Made by a program: the position numbers and the translations under genes. Below, piece by piece: positions 24,240-32,354 of a stretch of DNA of 39,529 bases. Every line of letters begins with the position of its first letter. Within the stretch, counting starts at the first letter, position 1. The notes below the pieces were generated by a model. It did no database searches. It was not told the DNA's origin and saw only the letters and a program-made list of their open reading frames with translations. The stretch is taken from contig CAMPGP010000001.1 in assembly GCA_946885545.1 (NCBI GenBank), positions 1 to 39,529 on the forward strand, written 5' to 3'. Source of the DNA: an uncultured Altererythrobacter sp. GTDB lineage: Bacteria; Pseudomonadota; Alphaproteobacteria; Sphingomonadales; Sphingomonadaceae.

Positions 24240-26278
24240 CCCTCCCCTTCCGCCTCGCCGCCTCGGCGCTGACCCTCGCCCTCTCGACCGCGGCCGCTGC
24301 GGGCACCGCGACTTCGCCCGACGGGCGCATCTCGGTCACGCTCGACGCCGACGGCGAAGGCATTCCGTTCTACACGGTCGAGCGCGACGGCAAGCCGCTG
24401 ATCGCCAAGTCCAACCTCGGCTTCAGCTTCGCCGATGCGGACCCGATGCGGCGCAACTTCGAAGTGACCGGCGAGACGACCAACGCGGTCGACACCCGCT
24501 GGGAACAGCCCTGGGGCGAGCGCCAATGGGTCGCCGACAAGCACAACGAACTCGCGGTCACCTTCCGCCAGCGCGACGAGGCCGCGCGCACCGTCACCGT
24601 GCGCCTGCGCGTGTTCGACGACGGCGTCGGCTTCCGCTACGAACTGCCCGAAAGCGCCGCGCAGCCCGAGTATCGCATCGCCGAGGAACTGACCGAATTC
24701 AACATCGCGAGCGACGGCACCGCCTGGTCGATCCCGGCGGGCGACTGGAATCGCTACGAATACCTCTATTCCAAGACCCCGATCAGCGCGCTCTCCACGG
24801 TTCACACGCCGGTGACGATGAAGCTGGAAGGCGGCACCTACCTCGCCTTCCACGAAGCCGCGCTGATCGATTATTCAGGCATGTGGCTCAAGCGCATGGA
24901 CGGCACGCGCCTGCGCGCGCTGCTGGCGCCGTCGAGCCGCGGGGCCAAGGTCGTGCGCGAGGGTGCGTTCAACACACCGTGGCGCACCGTTCGCATCGGC
25001 GATGAGCCCGCCACGCTGGTGGAAAGCAACATCGATCTCAATCTGAACGAGCCCAACAAGCTGGGCGATGTCTCGTGGTTCGAACCCGCGAAATACGTCG
25101 GCATCTGGTGGGGCATGATCCGCGGCGACTGGACCTGGGCGCAGGGCCCGAACCACGGCGCGACGACCGAGCGGACCAAGGAGGTGATCGACTTCGCCGC
25201 CGAACACGGCTTCCGTGGCGTGCTGGTCGAGGGCTGGAACGTCGGCTGGGACGGCAACTGGTTCGGCAACGGGCGCGACTACAGCTTCACCCAGTCCTAT
25301 CCCGACTTCGACCTGAAAGAAGTGACCGAATACGCCCGCGAGAAGGGCGTCCATCTGATCGGTCACCACGAGACGGGCGGCAATATCCAGGTCTACGAGG
25401 CACAACTCGCCGATGCCATGAAGCTCTACGGCGAACTGGGCGTCGACGTGGTCAAGACCGGCTACGTCGCCGATGCCGGCGGGATCATTTCCTGCAACGC
25501 GGACATCGCCGAACCCTGCGGCGACGAGATCTTCGAATGGCACGACGGACAGCGCCAGGTGCAGCACCACCTCAAGGTCGTGCAGGAAGCGGCGAAGAAC
25601 CATGTCGCGGTCAATCCGCACGAACCGGTCAAGGACACCGGCCTTCGCCGCACCTACCCCAACTGGGTCGCCCGCGAGGGCGCGCGCGGGCAGGAATACA
25701 ATGCCTGGAGCAAGTACGGCAACGGCCCCGATCACGAACCGACGCTGGTCTATACCCGCATGCTTTCGGGCCCGATGGACTTCACCCCCGGCGTGCTCGG
25801 GCTCGTCGGCGGCGATGGCGTGCCGATGTCCTCGACGCTGGCGAAGCAACTCGGCCTCTACCTCGCGATCTATTCGCCGATCCAGATGGCGGCCGATTTC
25901 CCCGACAGCCTCGCGGCGCACCCGCGCGAGCTCGAGTTCATCAAGCAGGTTCCGGCCGACTGGGCCGAAAGCCACCTGATCGCGGGCGAGATTGGCGACT
26001 ATGCGATCTTCGCGCGCAAGGACCGCAACAGCGATGACTGGTACGTCGGCGGCGTCAACGATGCGACCGAACGCACCGTGACGCTGACCTTCGACTTCCT
26101 CGAACCGGGCAAGACGTACACCGCCAAGGTTTGGAGGGACGGCCCCGACGCGACCTATGAGACCGAGGCGCGTCACCAGATCGCCTACGATACACTGACC
26201 GTGAAGAAGGGCGACACCTACGAAGTCCGGCTTGCTCCCGCGGGTGGCGTGGCGATTCAGATGAAGCCGCGTCGATGA
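24236..26278 (+). CDS. Secreted GH97 alpha-glucosidase (inverting, SusB-like)
   Basis: 680 residues. A signal peptide (MTLPFRLAASALTLALS, cleavage after the Ala run near 22) is followed by the GH97 N-terminal beta-sandwich, catalytic barrel and C-terminal beta domain. Three glutamates that serve inverting GH97 enzymes such as SusB are present: E379 in IGHHETGG, E463 in VNPHEPVKDTG and E487 in GARGQEYN. This argues for an inverting, calcium-dependent alpha-glucosidase and not a retaining alpha-galactosidase. It would act in the periplasm on alpha-linked gluco-oligosaccharides. Translationally coupled to both neighbours by ATGA overlaps. Confidence 0.92.
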   Translation: MTLPFRLAASALTLALSTAAAAGTATSPDGRISVTLDADGEGIPFYTVERDGKPLIAKSNLGFSFADADPMRRNFEVTGETTNAVDTRWEQPWGERQWVADKHNELAVTFRQRDEAARTVTVRLRVFDDGVGFRYELPESAAQPEYRIAEELTEFNIASDGTAWSIPAGDWNRYEYLYSKTPISALSTVHTPVTMKLEGGTYLAFHEAALIDYSGMWLKRMDGTRLRALLAPSSRGAKVVREGAFNTPWRTVRIGDEPATLVESNIDLNLNEPNKLGDVSWFEPAKYVGIWWGMIRGDWTWAQGPNHGATTERTKEVIDFAAEHGFRGVLVEGWNVGWDGNWFGNGRDYSFTQSYPDFDLKEVTEYAREKGVHLIGHHETGGNIQVYEAQLADAMKLYGELGVDVVKTGYVADAGGIISCNADIAEPCGDEIFEWHDGQRQVQHHLKVVQEAAKNHVAVNPHEPVKDTGLRRTYPNWVAREGARGQEYNAWSKYGNGPDHEPTLVYTRMLSGPMDFTPGVLGLVGGDGVPMSSTLAKQLGLYLAIYSPIQMAADFPDSLAAHPRELEFIKQVPADWAESHLIAGEIGDYAIFARKDRNSDDWYVGGVNDATERTVTLTFDFLEPGKTYTAKVWRDGPDATYETEARHQIAYDTLTVKKGDTYEVRLAPAGGVAIQMKPRR

Positions 26279-27195
26279 TCCGGGCGCTCGCCGGAGCGCT
26301 GCTTGCGCTGGCCCTCGCCGCCTGCGCGAGCGTGCCCCCGGCTCCGGCGGGCGAGGGCCGGTTCGTCGAATGGGAGCGCCTCGAGGCGGAGGGCCTGCCC
26401 GATCAGCGGGTCACTATCTGGCTCCCGCCCGAATACGACAGCGCACGCGGCAAGCGCTTCCCGGTGCTCTACATGCACGACGGGCAGAACCTGTTCGATC
26501 CCGCGAAGACCCATTACGGCAAAGCATGGCAGGTCGACGACGTGCTGCGCGCGATGGTCGCCGCAGGCGAGGCGGAGCCGCACATCGTCGTCGGCGTATG
26601 GTCGCCCGACAAGGATCGCTATCGGCAATACCTCCCGCAACCCGCCGAGTCCGCCACCGGAGCAATCGCGGAGAGCATGCGCCAGATGGCGGGCGGCCCG
26701 ATCGTCTCGGCGCGCTATCTCGAATGGCTCGCCGACACGCTCAAGCCGCGGATCGACCGCGAATACCGCACGCGCCCCGCGGCCGAGGATACGACCGTGA
26801 TCGGCTCGAGCATGGGCGGGATCATGAGCTGCTACGCCATGGTAGAGCGGCCCGACACGTTCGGGCGTGCGGCCTGCGTGTCCTCGCACTGGCCGATAGC
26901 CGACCCCGAGCTGGCCGCCGCGCAGAAGGGCGAAATCGATGCCATCTGGCGCAGATGGCTCGACGCGAAGCTAGGCCCGCCGAACGGTCGCAGGGTGTGG
27001 ATGGATCACGGCACTGCGCTGCTCGACGCGCACTACGCGCCCTATCAGGCTTCGATCTCGGATGGCTTCCGCGCCAACGGCTGGCGCGAGGGCGAGCACT
27101 TCGTCGCGCGCAGCTACGAAGGCGCCGAGCACGACGAGATCGCGTGGAACGCCCGACTGCCCGAGATGCTCGGCTGGCTCTGGGCAGGCGACTGA
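26275..27195 (+). CDS. Lipoprotein alpha/beta-hydrolase, putative esterase (PF00756-like)
   Basis: 306 residues. Lipobox LAAC with Cys17, so membrane-anchored outside the cytoplasm. The esterase D/enterochelin-esterase type fold is shown by VLYMHDGQNLFDP (~64-76), the nucleophile S179 in VIGSSMGG, and a late histidine in GAEHDEIAWNARL. It probably removes an acyl group from a sugar or another small molecule; the substrate is unknown. As the last gene of the maltodextrin unit, starting in the GH97 stop (ATGA), deacetylation of modified glucans before GH97 action is a reasonable guess. Converges on the SulP gene across 39 bases with no clear terminator. Confidence 0.82.
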   Translation: MIRALAGALLALALAACASVPPAPAGEGRFVEWERLEAEGLPDQRVTIWLPPEYDSARGKRFPVLYMHDGQNLFDPAKTHYGKAWQVDDVLRAMVAAGEAEPHIVVGVWSPDKDRYRQYLPQPAESATGAIAESMRQMAGGPIVSARYLEWLADTLKPRIDREYRTRPAAEDTTVIGSSMGGIMSCYAMVERPDTFGRAACVSSHWPIADPELAAAQKGEIDAIWRRWLDAKLGPPNGRRVWMDHGTALLDAHYAPYQASISDGFRANGWREGEHFVARSYEGAEHDEIAWNARLPEMLGWLWAGD

Positions 27196-27234
27196 GCTTC
27201 ACCAAGCACGCGCGCGGCGGCGCCGACGCCCATG

Positions 27235-28995
27235 TCAGATCATGCCGCGCGCGATGTCCGCCATCTGGCATTCGTCCTCGCCGTCGTCGTTCGCCAGTTC
27301 CGCGAAGGCGCGATCTTGCGATAGATAGACCTTGCCCTGCAGCCCGGCGATGAAGTGCGTGTGCCGCAGCCGGTCCATCACGGGTCCCTTGACCTCGGAC
27401 AGATGCAGGCGAATGCCCCCGTCCCCAAGGCGATGATCGATAGCTTCCAGACTCTCGAGGCCCGAGGCGTCGATCTCGTTGACCGCCGAACACATCAGAA
27501 CCACGTGCCGAAGCTTCGGGCGCTCGGCCACGCGTTCGAGCACGTACTCCTCAAGCCATCGTGCGTTGAGATAGGTCAGGCTCTCGTCGATCCTGATCGA
27601 CAGGATGTGGGGCAATGTCAGCACGGTGTGGCGTTCGACATTCCGAAAATGCTCCGTACCCGGAACGCGGCCCACGATCGCGGCGTGGGGTCGCGAGGCT
27701 CGCCACAGATACAGCAGCAGCCCCACCGCGACACCCGCGATCACACCCGTCTCGACCCCTGCAAGCAGCGTGACGAGTATCGTCGCCGCATGGGCGGCGA
27801 AATCGGCCTTGGCATAGCGCCACAGCCGTCCCGGGGTCTTCAGGTCGACCAGGCTCAGGACGGCGACGATGATCGTTGCGGCGAGAGTCGCTATCGGCAG
27901 GTGAAAGAGCAGCGGCGTCAGAAAGAGCGAGGCCAGCGCGATGCCGCCCGCAGTGTATGCTCCGGCCGCGGGCGTGCGCGCTCCGGCATCGAAATTGACC
28001 ACGGAGCGCGCAAACCCTCCCGTGACCGGATAGCCACCGGACAGAGCGCTCGCGATGTTCGACGCACCGAGCCCGATCAATTCCTGATCGAGTGAAATTC
28101 TCTGCCTGCGCTTGGCTGCGAGCGTTTGCGCGACCGAAACGCTTTCGACGAAGCCTATGATCGAGATGAGGAGCGCCGGTACCCAGAGCTTCTCGACCAG
28201 CCCGAGATCGGTGGAAGGAAGCGCGAAGGGAGGCAGCCCCTGCGGGATCGCACCGACCACAGCGACGCCGCGCGCGCCAAGGTCGAGTGCAACGACCGCC
28301 AGGATCGTCAGCGCGACCGCAACGACCGGCCCCGCCTTGGTCGCAATGTCCGCTGCGCGCGGGGACAGCCCCACGCCGACGAGCGCGCCTCGTGCGCCTG
28401 AACGCACCCAGAAGAGAAATAGCGTCGACACGGCGCCCACGGCCAAAGTCCACGGATCGACTTGCTCCAGGTTTGCGCCGAGACCTGCAAGCATCTCTGG
28501 CCAGGTGGCGCCTCCTGCCGAGATACCGAATATGTGCTTCACCTGGCTCGTGGCGATCAGCAGCCCGCTTGCGGTAATGAATCCGCTGATCACCGGATGC
28601 GATAGCAGGTTGGCCAGAAAGCCCAGTCTCAGCAGCCCGAGAACCGCGAGCATGATCCCCGAGAGAGCCGCAAGCGTGATCGCGGCCTCAAGATAGGCGG
28701 CAGTCCCCTGCGCCGCTACCGCGCCCGCGGCCGACGCGGTCATGAGCGAGATCACTGCGACCGGGCCTACCGCAAGCGTACGGCTCGTACCGAAGACCGC
28801 ATAGGCGAGGAGGGGCAGGATCGATGCGTATAGTCCAACGACCGGTGGCAATCCCGCGAGCAGCGCGTAGGCGAGGCTCTGCGGGATCAGCATGATCGTC
28901 ACGATCGTCGCGGCCAGCAGATCGTCGGTCAGGACAGCCCTGTCGTAGCCGCGCCCCCATTCGAGAATGGGGAGATAGCGAGCCAGCCCGCTCAT
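27235..28995 (-). CDS. SulP-family anion transporter with STAS domain
   Basis: 586 residues. The SulP signature is near the N-terminus (MLIPQSLAYALLAGLPPVVGLYAS, shown here only in part as family evidence: MLIPQSLAYALLAG), followed by about 12-14 membrane segments and a C-terminal STAS domain from ~440, with NEIDASGLESLEAI holding the conserved Asp-Ala-Ser-Gly loop. SulP proteins carry sulfate, bicarbonate or other anions across the inner membrane. Position as the last gene of a persulfide-detoxification operon, seven bases after the second YeeE-type gene, suggests export or uptake of sulfite, sulfate or thiosulfate. Substrate is inferred. Confidence 0.9.
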   Translation of the reverse strand: MSGLARYLPILEWGRGYDRAVLTDDLLAATIVTIMLIPQSLAYALLAGLPPVVGLYASILPLLAYAVFGTSRTLAVGPVAVISLMTASAAGAVAAQGTAAYLEAAITLAALSGIMLAVLGLLRLGFLANLLSHPVISGFITASGLLIATSQVKHIFGISAGGATWPEMLAGLGANLEQVDPWTLAVGAVSTLFLFWVRSGARGALVGVGLSPRAADIATKAGPVVAVALTILAVVALDLGARGVAVVGAIPQGLPPFALPSTDLGLVEKLWVPALLISIIGFVESVSVAQTLAAKRRQRISLDQELIGLGASNIASALSGGYPVTGGFARSVVNFDAGARTPAAGAYTAGGIALASLFLTPLLFHLPIATLAATIIVAVLSLVDLKTPGRLWRYAKADFAAHAATILVTLLAGVETGVIAGVAVGLLLYLWRASRPHAAIVGRVPGTEHFRNVERHTVLTLPHILSIRIDESLTYLNARWLEEYVLERVAERPKLRHVVLMCSAVNEIDASGLESLEAIDHRLGDGGIRLHLSEVKGPVMDRLRHTHFIAGLQGKVYLSQDRAFAELANDDGEDECQMADIARGMI

Positions 28996-29001
28996 CGCGC
29001 G

Positions 29002-29442
29002 TCAGGCCGCACGCGCAGGTCGATGCGAACCGAACCCGGCCGACCATCGCTGCAGCACCATTCCGGCGATCATCGCGATCACGAACACCGCACTTTGCCA
29101 GTGGCCGAATGCCAGCCCTGCAATCGCCGGGCCGGGGCAGTAGCCGACCAGTCCCCACCCCGCTCCGAACAACAGCCCGCCTGTCAGCAGACGCTTGTCG
29201 ACTGTGTTGTTCTCCGGCAGGTAAAAACCGTCGTGAAGGAGCGGCGCTCGCATTCGGCGAGATATCCGGTAGGCGATAGCGGCGGGGATCAGCGCCCCGC
29301 CCATCACCAGCGCCAGGCTGGGGTCCCAATCACCGAAGACATCGAGGAATGCGACGACCCGCGCCGGATTTGTCATGTCGGACAAGGCGAGGCCCGCTCC
29401 GAAGATCGTCCCGACGAGAAGAGCAGGAAGCGTCTGGCGCAC
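29002..29442 (-). CDS. YeeE/YedE-type membrane protein, second subunit (DUF6691)
   Basis: 146 residues, about four membrane segments. Contains LSDMTNPARVVAFLDVFGDWDPSLA and GWGLVGYCPGPAIAGLAFG, the latter with the cysteine conserved in sulfur-channel proteins of the YeeE/YedE (TsuA) superfamily. The start is a GTG at 29442, two bases after the stop of the preceding YeeE gene, with GGGAGG eight bases upstream; a longer reading frame to 29571 only overlaps that gene. These half-size proteins normally occur in pairs beside BigR and sulfur dioxygenase and probably move thiosulfate or another sulfur compound. Confidence 0.85.
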   Translation of the reverse strand: MRQTLPALLVGTIFGAGLALSDMTNPARVVAFLDVFGDWDPSLALVMGGALIPAAIAYRISRRMRAPLLHDGFYLPENNTVDKRLLTGGLLFGAGWGLVGYCPGPAIAGLAFGHWQSAVFVIAMIAGMVLQRWSAGFGSHRPARAA

Positions 29443-29444
29443 GT

Positions 29445-29873
29445 TCAGCCTCCCACCACATGACGGGCCGCAGCAACGACCGCGAATCCCGCGAGCATGA
29501 AGGCGGCAGTGGCCGCCATCGACCTCGGGGAAAGACGCGAGATCCCGCATACTCCGTGACCGCTGGTGCAACCGTTGCCCAGTCGGGTGCCGAAGCCGAC
29601 CAGCAGACCGGCCGCGATCAGCAGCGGAAGCGAACTGGTCACGATTATCTGCGGATCGCGCACGAGCAGCCCGATCAGCCAGGCACCCAGCGGCAGCCCC
29701 GCCACGAAAGCCAGCGCCTGTCGGCGCGGCGGGCCGCCGTCCGCTATTCCGGCGGCGCGCGCGACCAGACCGCTGACCCCAGCGACCCGGCCGGAAAGCA
29801 GCAGAAACAGGGCGGCGGACAAGCCGATCAGCAGTCCGCCCGCCAATGCAACGATCGGGTTCAACGGTTCCAT
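29445..29873 (-). CDS. YeeE/YedE-family sulfur-compound channel protein
   Basis: 142 residues, about four hydrophobic segments. The motif GTRLGNGCTSGHGVCGISRLS is the family signature with two cysteines thought to pass sulfur species in the thiosulfate channel TsuA. Begins MEPLNPIVALAGGLLIGLSA. It is 10 bases after the sulfur dioxygenase and two bases before its partner. As each protein is about half the size of YeeE, the two probably form one channel. The exact sulfur species is not determined. Confidence 0.87.
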   Translation of the reverse strand: MEPLNPIVALAGGLLIGLSAALFLLLSGRVAGVSGLVARAAGIADGGPPRRQALAFVAGLPLGAWLIGLLVRDPQIIVTSSLPLLIAAGLLVGFGTRLGNGCTSGHGVCGISRLSPRSMAATAAFMLAGFAVVAAARHVVGG

Positions 29874-29883
29874 CGCGATGCCT

Positions 29884-30813
29884 TCAGAGCAGGTTCAACG
29901 GGAGTTTCAGGTAGCGGGTCCCGTTTGCCTCGGGCTCGGGGAAGTGGCCGCCGCGCATGTTGATCTGGATCGACGGCAGGATAAGCCGGGGCATGTCGAG
30001 CGTCGCATCGCGCTGCGTGCGCATGGCCACGAAATCGGCCTCGCTCACTCCGTCGTGGACGTGGACGTTACCGGTCCGCTCCGCACCGATCGTCGTTTCC
30101 CACGCATACTGGTCTCGCCCGACGGCCTTGTAATCGTGGCATAGAAAGACCCGGGTCTCCTGCGGAAGCCGCATCAATCGGCGGATCGAGCGATAGAGCG
30201 TGCGAGCCTCGCCTCCCGGGAAATCGGCGCGCGCGGTGCCGTAGTCGGGCATGAACATCGTATCCCCGACGAAGGCCGCATCGCCGACGACGTAAGCCAT
30301 GTCCGCCGGCGTATGCCCCGGCACGTGAAGGGCCGTGAGAGGGATCTCGCCGATGTCGATCCGGTCGCCATCTTCCAGAAGCCGATCGAACTGGGACCCG
30401 TCGCGTGCGAATTCGGTGCCTTCGTTGAATATCTTGCCGAACACCTTTTGCACACAGAGGATCGCCTTGCCGATGGCGAGCTTCCCGCCGAGCCGCTGCT
30501 GCAGATAGGGCGCGGCCGACAGATGGTCGGCGTGGGCGTGCGTCTCCAGCAGCCAATCCACCGTGAGTCCCATGTCGCGCGCGAAGGCGATCATGGCGTC
30601 GGCCGAACCGGTCGTGGTTCGTCCTGAGGGCTGATCGAAGTCGAGCACGGAATCCACGATCGCCGCGCGTAGCGCGACCGGATCGTAGACGACGTAGCTG
30701 GCCGTGAAGGTCGCCTCGTCGAAGAAGGCGCGAACCACAGGCGCGCGAAGGGTCCCGAGCCGGACGCGGTCGATCTGCTCGATTGCGTGCTGGAGATTGG
30801 GGTCGTATTGCAT
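29884..30813 (-). CDS. blh: MBL-fold sulfur (persulfide) dioxygenase, Blh/ETHE1-like
   Basis: 309 residues. The metallo-beta-lactamase ligands are H92, H94, D96 and H97 in THAHADHLSAA, H167 in HVPGHTPADM, D184 in FVGDTMFMPDYG and H226 in FLCHDYK. THAHADHLSA and the DFPGG segment are typical of the Blh branch of ETHE1-like enzymes, which oxidise glutathione persulfide to sulfite using one Fe(II). Lies 55 bases after the ArsR-family regulator gene, as in the BigR operons of plant-associated bacteria, so it probably detoxifies hydrogen sulfide-derived persulfides. Cytoplasmic. Confidence 0.88.
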   Translation of the reverse strand: MQYDPNLQHAIEQIDRVRLGTLRAPVVRAFFDEATFTASYVVYDPVALRAAIVDSVLDFDQPSGRTTTGSADAMIAFARDMGLTVDWLLETHAHADHLSAAPYLQQRLGGKLAIGKAILCVQKVFGKIFNEGTEFARDGSQFDRLLEDGDRIDIGEIPLTALHVPGHTPADMAYVVGDAAFVGDTMFMPDYGTARADFPGGEARTLYRSIRRLMRLPQETRVFLCHDYKAVGRDQYAWETTIGAERTGNVHVHDGVSEADFVAMRTQRDATLDMPRLILPSIQINMRGGHFPEPEANGTRYLKLPLNLL

Positions 30814-30868
30814 CCAGAAATGTCCTCTTGGCGCGATCGCCGGGTAATCGCCGCTTCCAGGCGAATGG

Positions 30869-31192
30869 TCAGTTCCCGATCAGGTCGGGGCAGAAGAGTT
30901 CGTGCAGAAGCGCCAGCAGCCGCAGCGCCCGGGGATCCTCGACACGGTAGAACAGCACTTGCGCTTCCCGGCGGTAGGCGACCAACCCCTGTTCGCGCAG
31001 TTTCGCCAGGTGCTGGGAAAGCGCCGACTGGCTGAGCCCCACGCGTTCGACCAAGGCGCCAGCCGATAGCTCGCCCTCCACCGCCAGGTGACAGAGCACC
31101 AGAAGGCGATGTTCGTTCGACAGCGCCTTCAGCAGTGCCGAGGCATCGCCCACGCTGTCGGTCATCTCGTTCAGAACGCGAATATCAGGCAC
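30869..31192 (-). CDS. bigR: ArsR-family repressor, BigR/SqrR-like persulfide sensor
   Basis: 107 residues with a winged helix: ALSNEHRLLVLCHLAVEGELS, recognition helix LSQSALSQHLAKLREQGLV and wing RREAQVLFYRV. Two cysteines, C34 in LVLCHL and C101 in ELFCPD, match the pair (67 apart here, about 66 in BigR and SqrR) that forms a disulfide or polysulfide bridge and releases DNA. It begins with GTG at 31192; an ATG at 31165 would shorten it by nine residues. It is first in the operon, with a 13-base palindrome in its leader, so autorepression is likely. Confidence 0.87.
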   Translation of the reverse strand: MPDIRVLNEMTDSVGDASALLKALSNEHRLLVLCHLAVEGELSAGALVERVGLSQSALSQHLAKLREQGLVAYRREAQVLFYRVEDPRALRLLALLHELFCPDLIGN

Positions 31193-31206
31193 GATTATTC
31201 CGACTC

Positions 31207-31219
31207 TACTAAATTAGTA
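31207..31219. promoter_or_regulatory. Candidate BigR-like operator (palindrome TACTAAATTAGTA)
   Basis: A perfect 6+1+6 palindrome, AT-rich against a GC-rich background, 15-27 bases before the ArsR start and just downstream of the predicted -10 box. This is where an autorepressor would block initiation. Assignment to the adjacent regulator is inferred. Confidence 0.6.
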
Positions 31220-31225
31220 TGTTCT

Positions 31226-31254
31226 AAAATAATAGACGTCCTAGTGATTGTCAA
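31226..31254 (-). promoter_or_regulatory. Promoter of the sulfur operon
   Basis: On the minus strand a perfect TTGACA (-35, 31254-31249) is followed after 17 bases by TATTTT (-10, 31231-31226). The start of transcription would then fall in or next to the palindrome at 31207-31219. Confidence 0.55.
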
Positions 31255-31263
31255 CCGCGTACG

Positions 31264-31295
31264 AAAAAGGCCATCCCGATCGTGTCGGGATGGCC
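31264..31295 (-). terminator. Rho-independent terminator of the universal-stress-protein unit
   Basis: Perfect 11-bp stem GGCCATCCCGA / TCGGGATGGCC with a 5-base loop (31269-31295), followed on the minus strand by TTTTTC. It lies about 155 bases after the stress-protein stop and shields the sulfur-operon promoter from read-through. Confidence 0.85.
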
Positions 31296-31449
31296 CCTGG
31301 CGGCCGGGTCGCATGACCGCCATCTCGAGGCTCGCTTCGGATGCGCAAGCCTGTGTCCGTCCGGATACACGATAGGCCCCGTGGCACGGTGCGGAAATCG
31401 GGAAACATCCGGAGTTGATGGAGGGCGCCGCATCGCCGATCGCTCGGCG

Positions 31450-32250
31450 TCAATGTGCCAGCACGAGCGGCACCTCGCTCTTCATCAGCATGGTACGGGT
31501 CACTCCGCCGAACACGGCTTCTGCCGCGCGCCCCATTCCGAACGCGCCCATTGCTATGTAAGCAGCGCCGATTTCCTTTACCCGCGCAAGGATGGCGTCG
31601 GCAACCGCGCCCGTCGTGGAGCGCTGGTTGATCGTCGTGGCTATTCCGTGGCGCGAGAGATAGGCTGCGGCATCCTCTGCCGCACCGATCGCGTCCGGAA
31701 GGTTGACCAGCAACAACTCCACGCTGGCGGCGCGCTCAAGCAGCGGCTGCGCCTGGTGCAGAACCTCGTCGGCCTCGTCCGACCCGTTCCATGCGACGAG
31801 CACATCGCCGAACGCATCGAACTTCGAGCATTCCGGAGGCACCGCGACCACGAGGCGTCCCGTGGCGATCGCGACCTTGCCCGCGATCGGCCCAGCGTCG
31901 GACGGGTCGCCATCCGCGGGCCTGCTCGACACCACGATCAGGTCGGCGAACGCCGCGGCTTCCTCGATTTCCTTTGCGGGATCGCCGCTCGTTTCCCGCA
32001 TGGACCAGGCCACGTCCTCCGCGGCCAGGCGTCGTTCGATCCGGAGCCGGTTTTCCGCTTCGCGCTCGCGCGCAGTGTCGATAACGACCGCGACGGCGGC
32101 ACCCGCGTAAGGATCGGTCAGGACGAGCGGCGGCGAAACCACATCGAGACAGGTCAGATGCCCTCCCAGAGCCTTGGTGGCATCGAGTGCTGCCTGCAAC
32201 CGCGCCTTCTGGCCCTTATCGTCGTGTGCGAACACCAGCACGTTTTTCAT
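31450..32250 (-). CDS. Universal stress protein, tandem UspA domains
   Basis: 266 residues with two UspA-like halves. The first begins MKNVLVFAHDDKG; the second starts near DVLVAWNGSDEADEVL (~148) and ends with GAFGMGRAAEAVFGGVTRTML, the form of the nucleotide-binding glycine motif common in alphaproteobacterial tandem Usp proteins (Gly replaces the usual Ser after the loop). Cytoplasmic; probably binds ATP or AMP and acts in stress or low-oxygen physiology. GGAAGGA precedes the ATG. A strong terminator follows. It is the last gene of a minus-strand unit with the DedA-like gene, divergent at a distance from the FixL/FixJ-like pair that may control it. Confidence 0.88.
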   Translation of the reverse strand: MKNVLVFAHDDKGQKARLQAALDATKALGGHLTCLDVVSPPLVLTDPYAGAAVAVVIDTAREREAENRLRIERRLAAEDVAWSMRETSGDPAKEIEEAAAFADLIVVSSRPADGDPSDAGPIAGKVAIATGRLVVAVPPECSKFDAFGDVLVAWNGSDEADEVLHQAQPLLERAASVELLLVNLPDAIGAAEDAAAYLSRHGIATTINQRSTTGAVADAILARVKEIGAAYIAMGAFGMGRAAEAVFGGVTRTMLMKSEVPLVLAH

Positions 32251-32354
32251 CTTTGTCGTCCTTCCTCGGAAGTCGTGAGAAAGTACGCGTGCCGGGCGAG
32301 CGATCCATCAGGTAACATACGGACCGAAGAGCTCGGTGCCATCTGCAGCCCTAC

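Noticed and set aside
24875..26176. 433-codon minus-strand frame antisense to the GH97 gene
   Set aside because: Composition typical of antisense of GC-rich coding DNA; the plus strand has GH97 catalytic motifs.
31361..31380. Imperfect dyad around TGTGTCCG / CGGATACAC
   Set aside because: One mismatch in a short stem and no U-tract; the strong terminator lies further downstream.
31241..31453. Short minus-strand frames (60-70 codons) between stress protein and ArsR genes
   Set aside because: They run through the perfect terminator hairpin at 31264-31295 and have no ribosome site.
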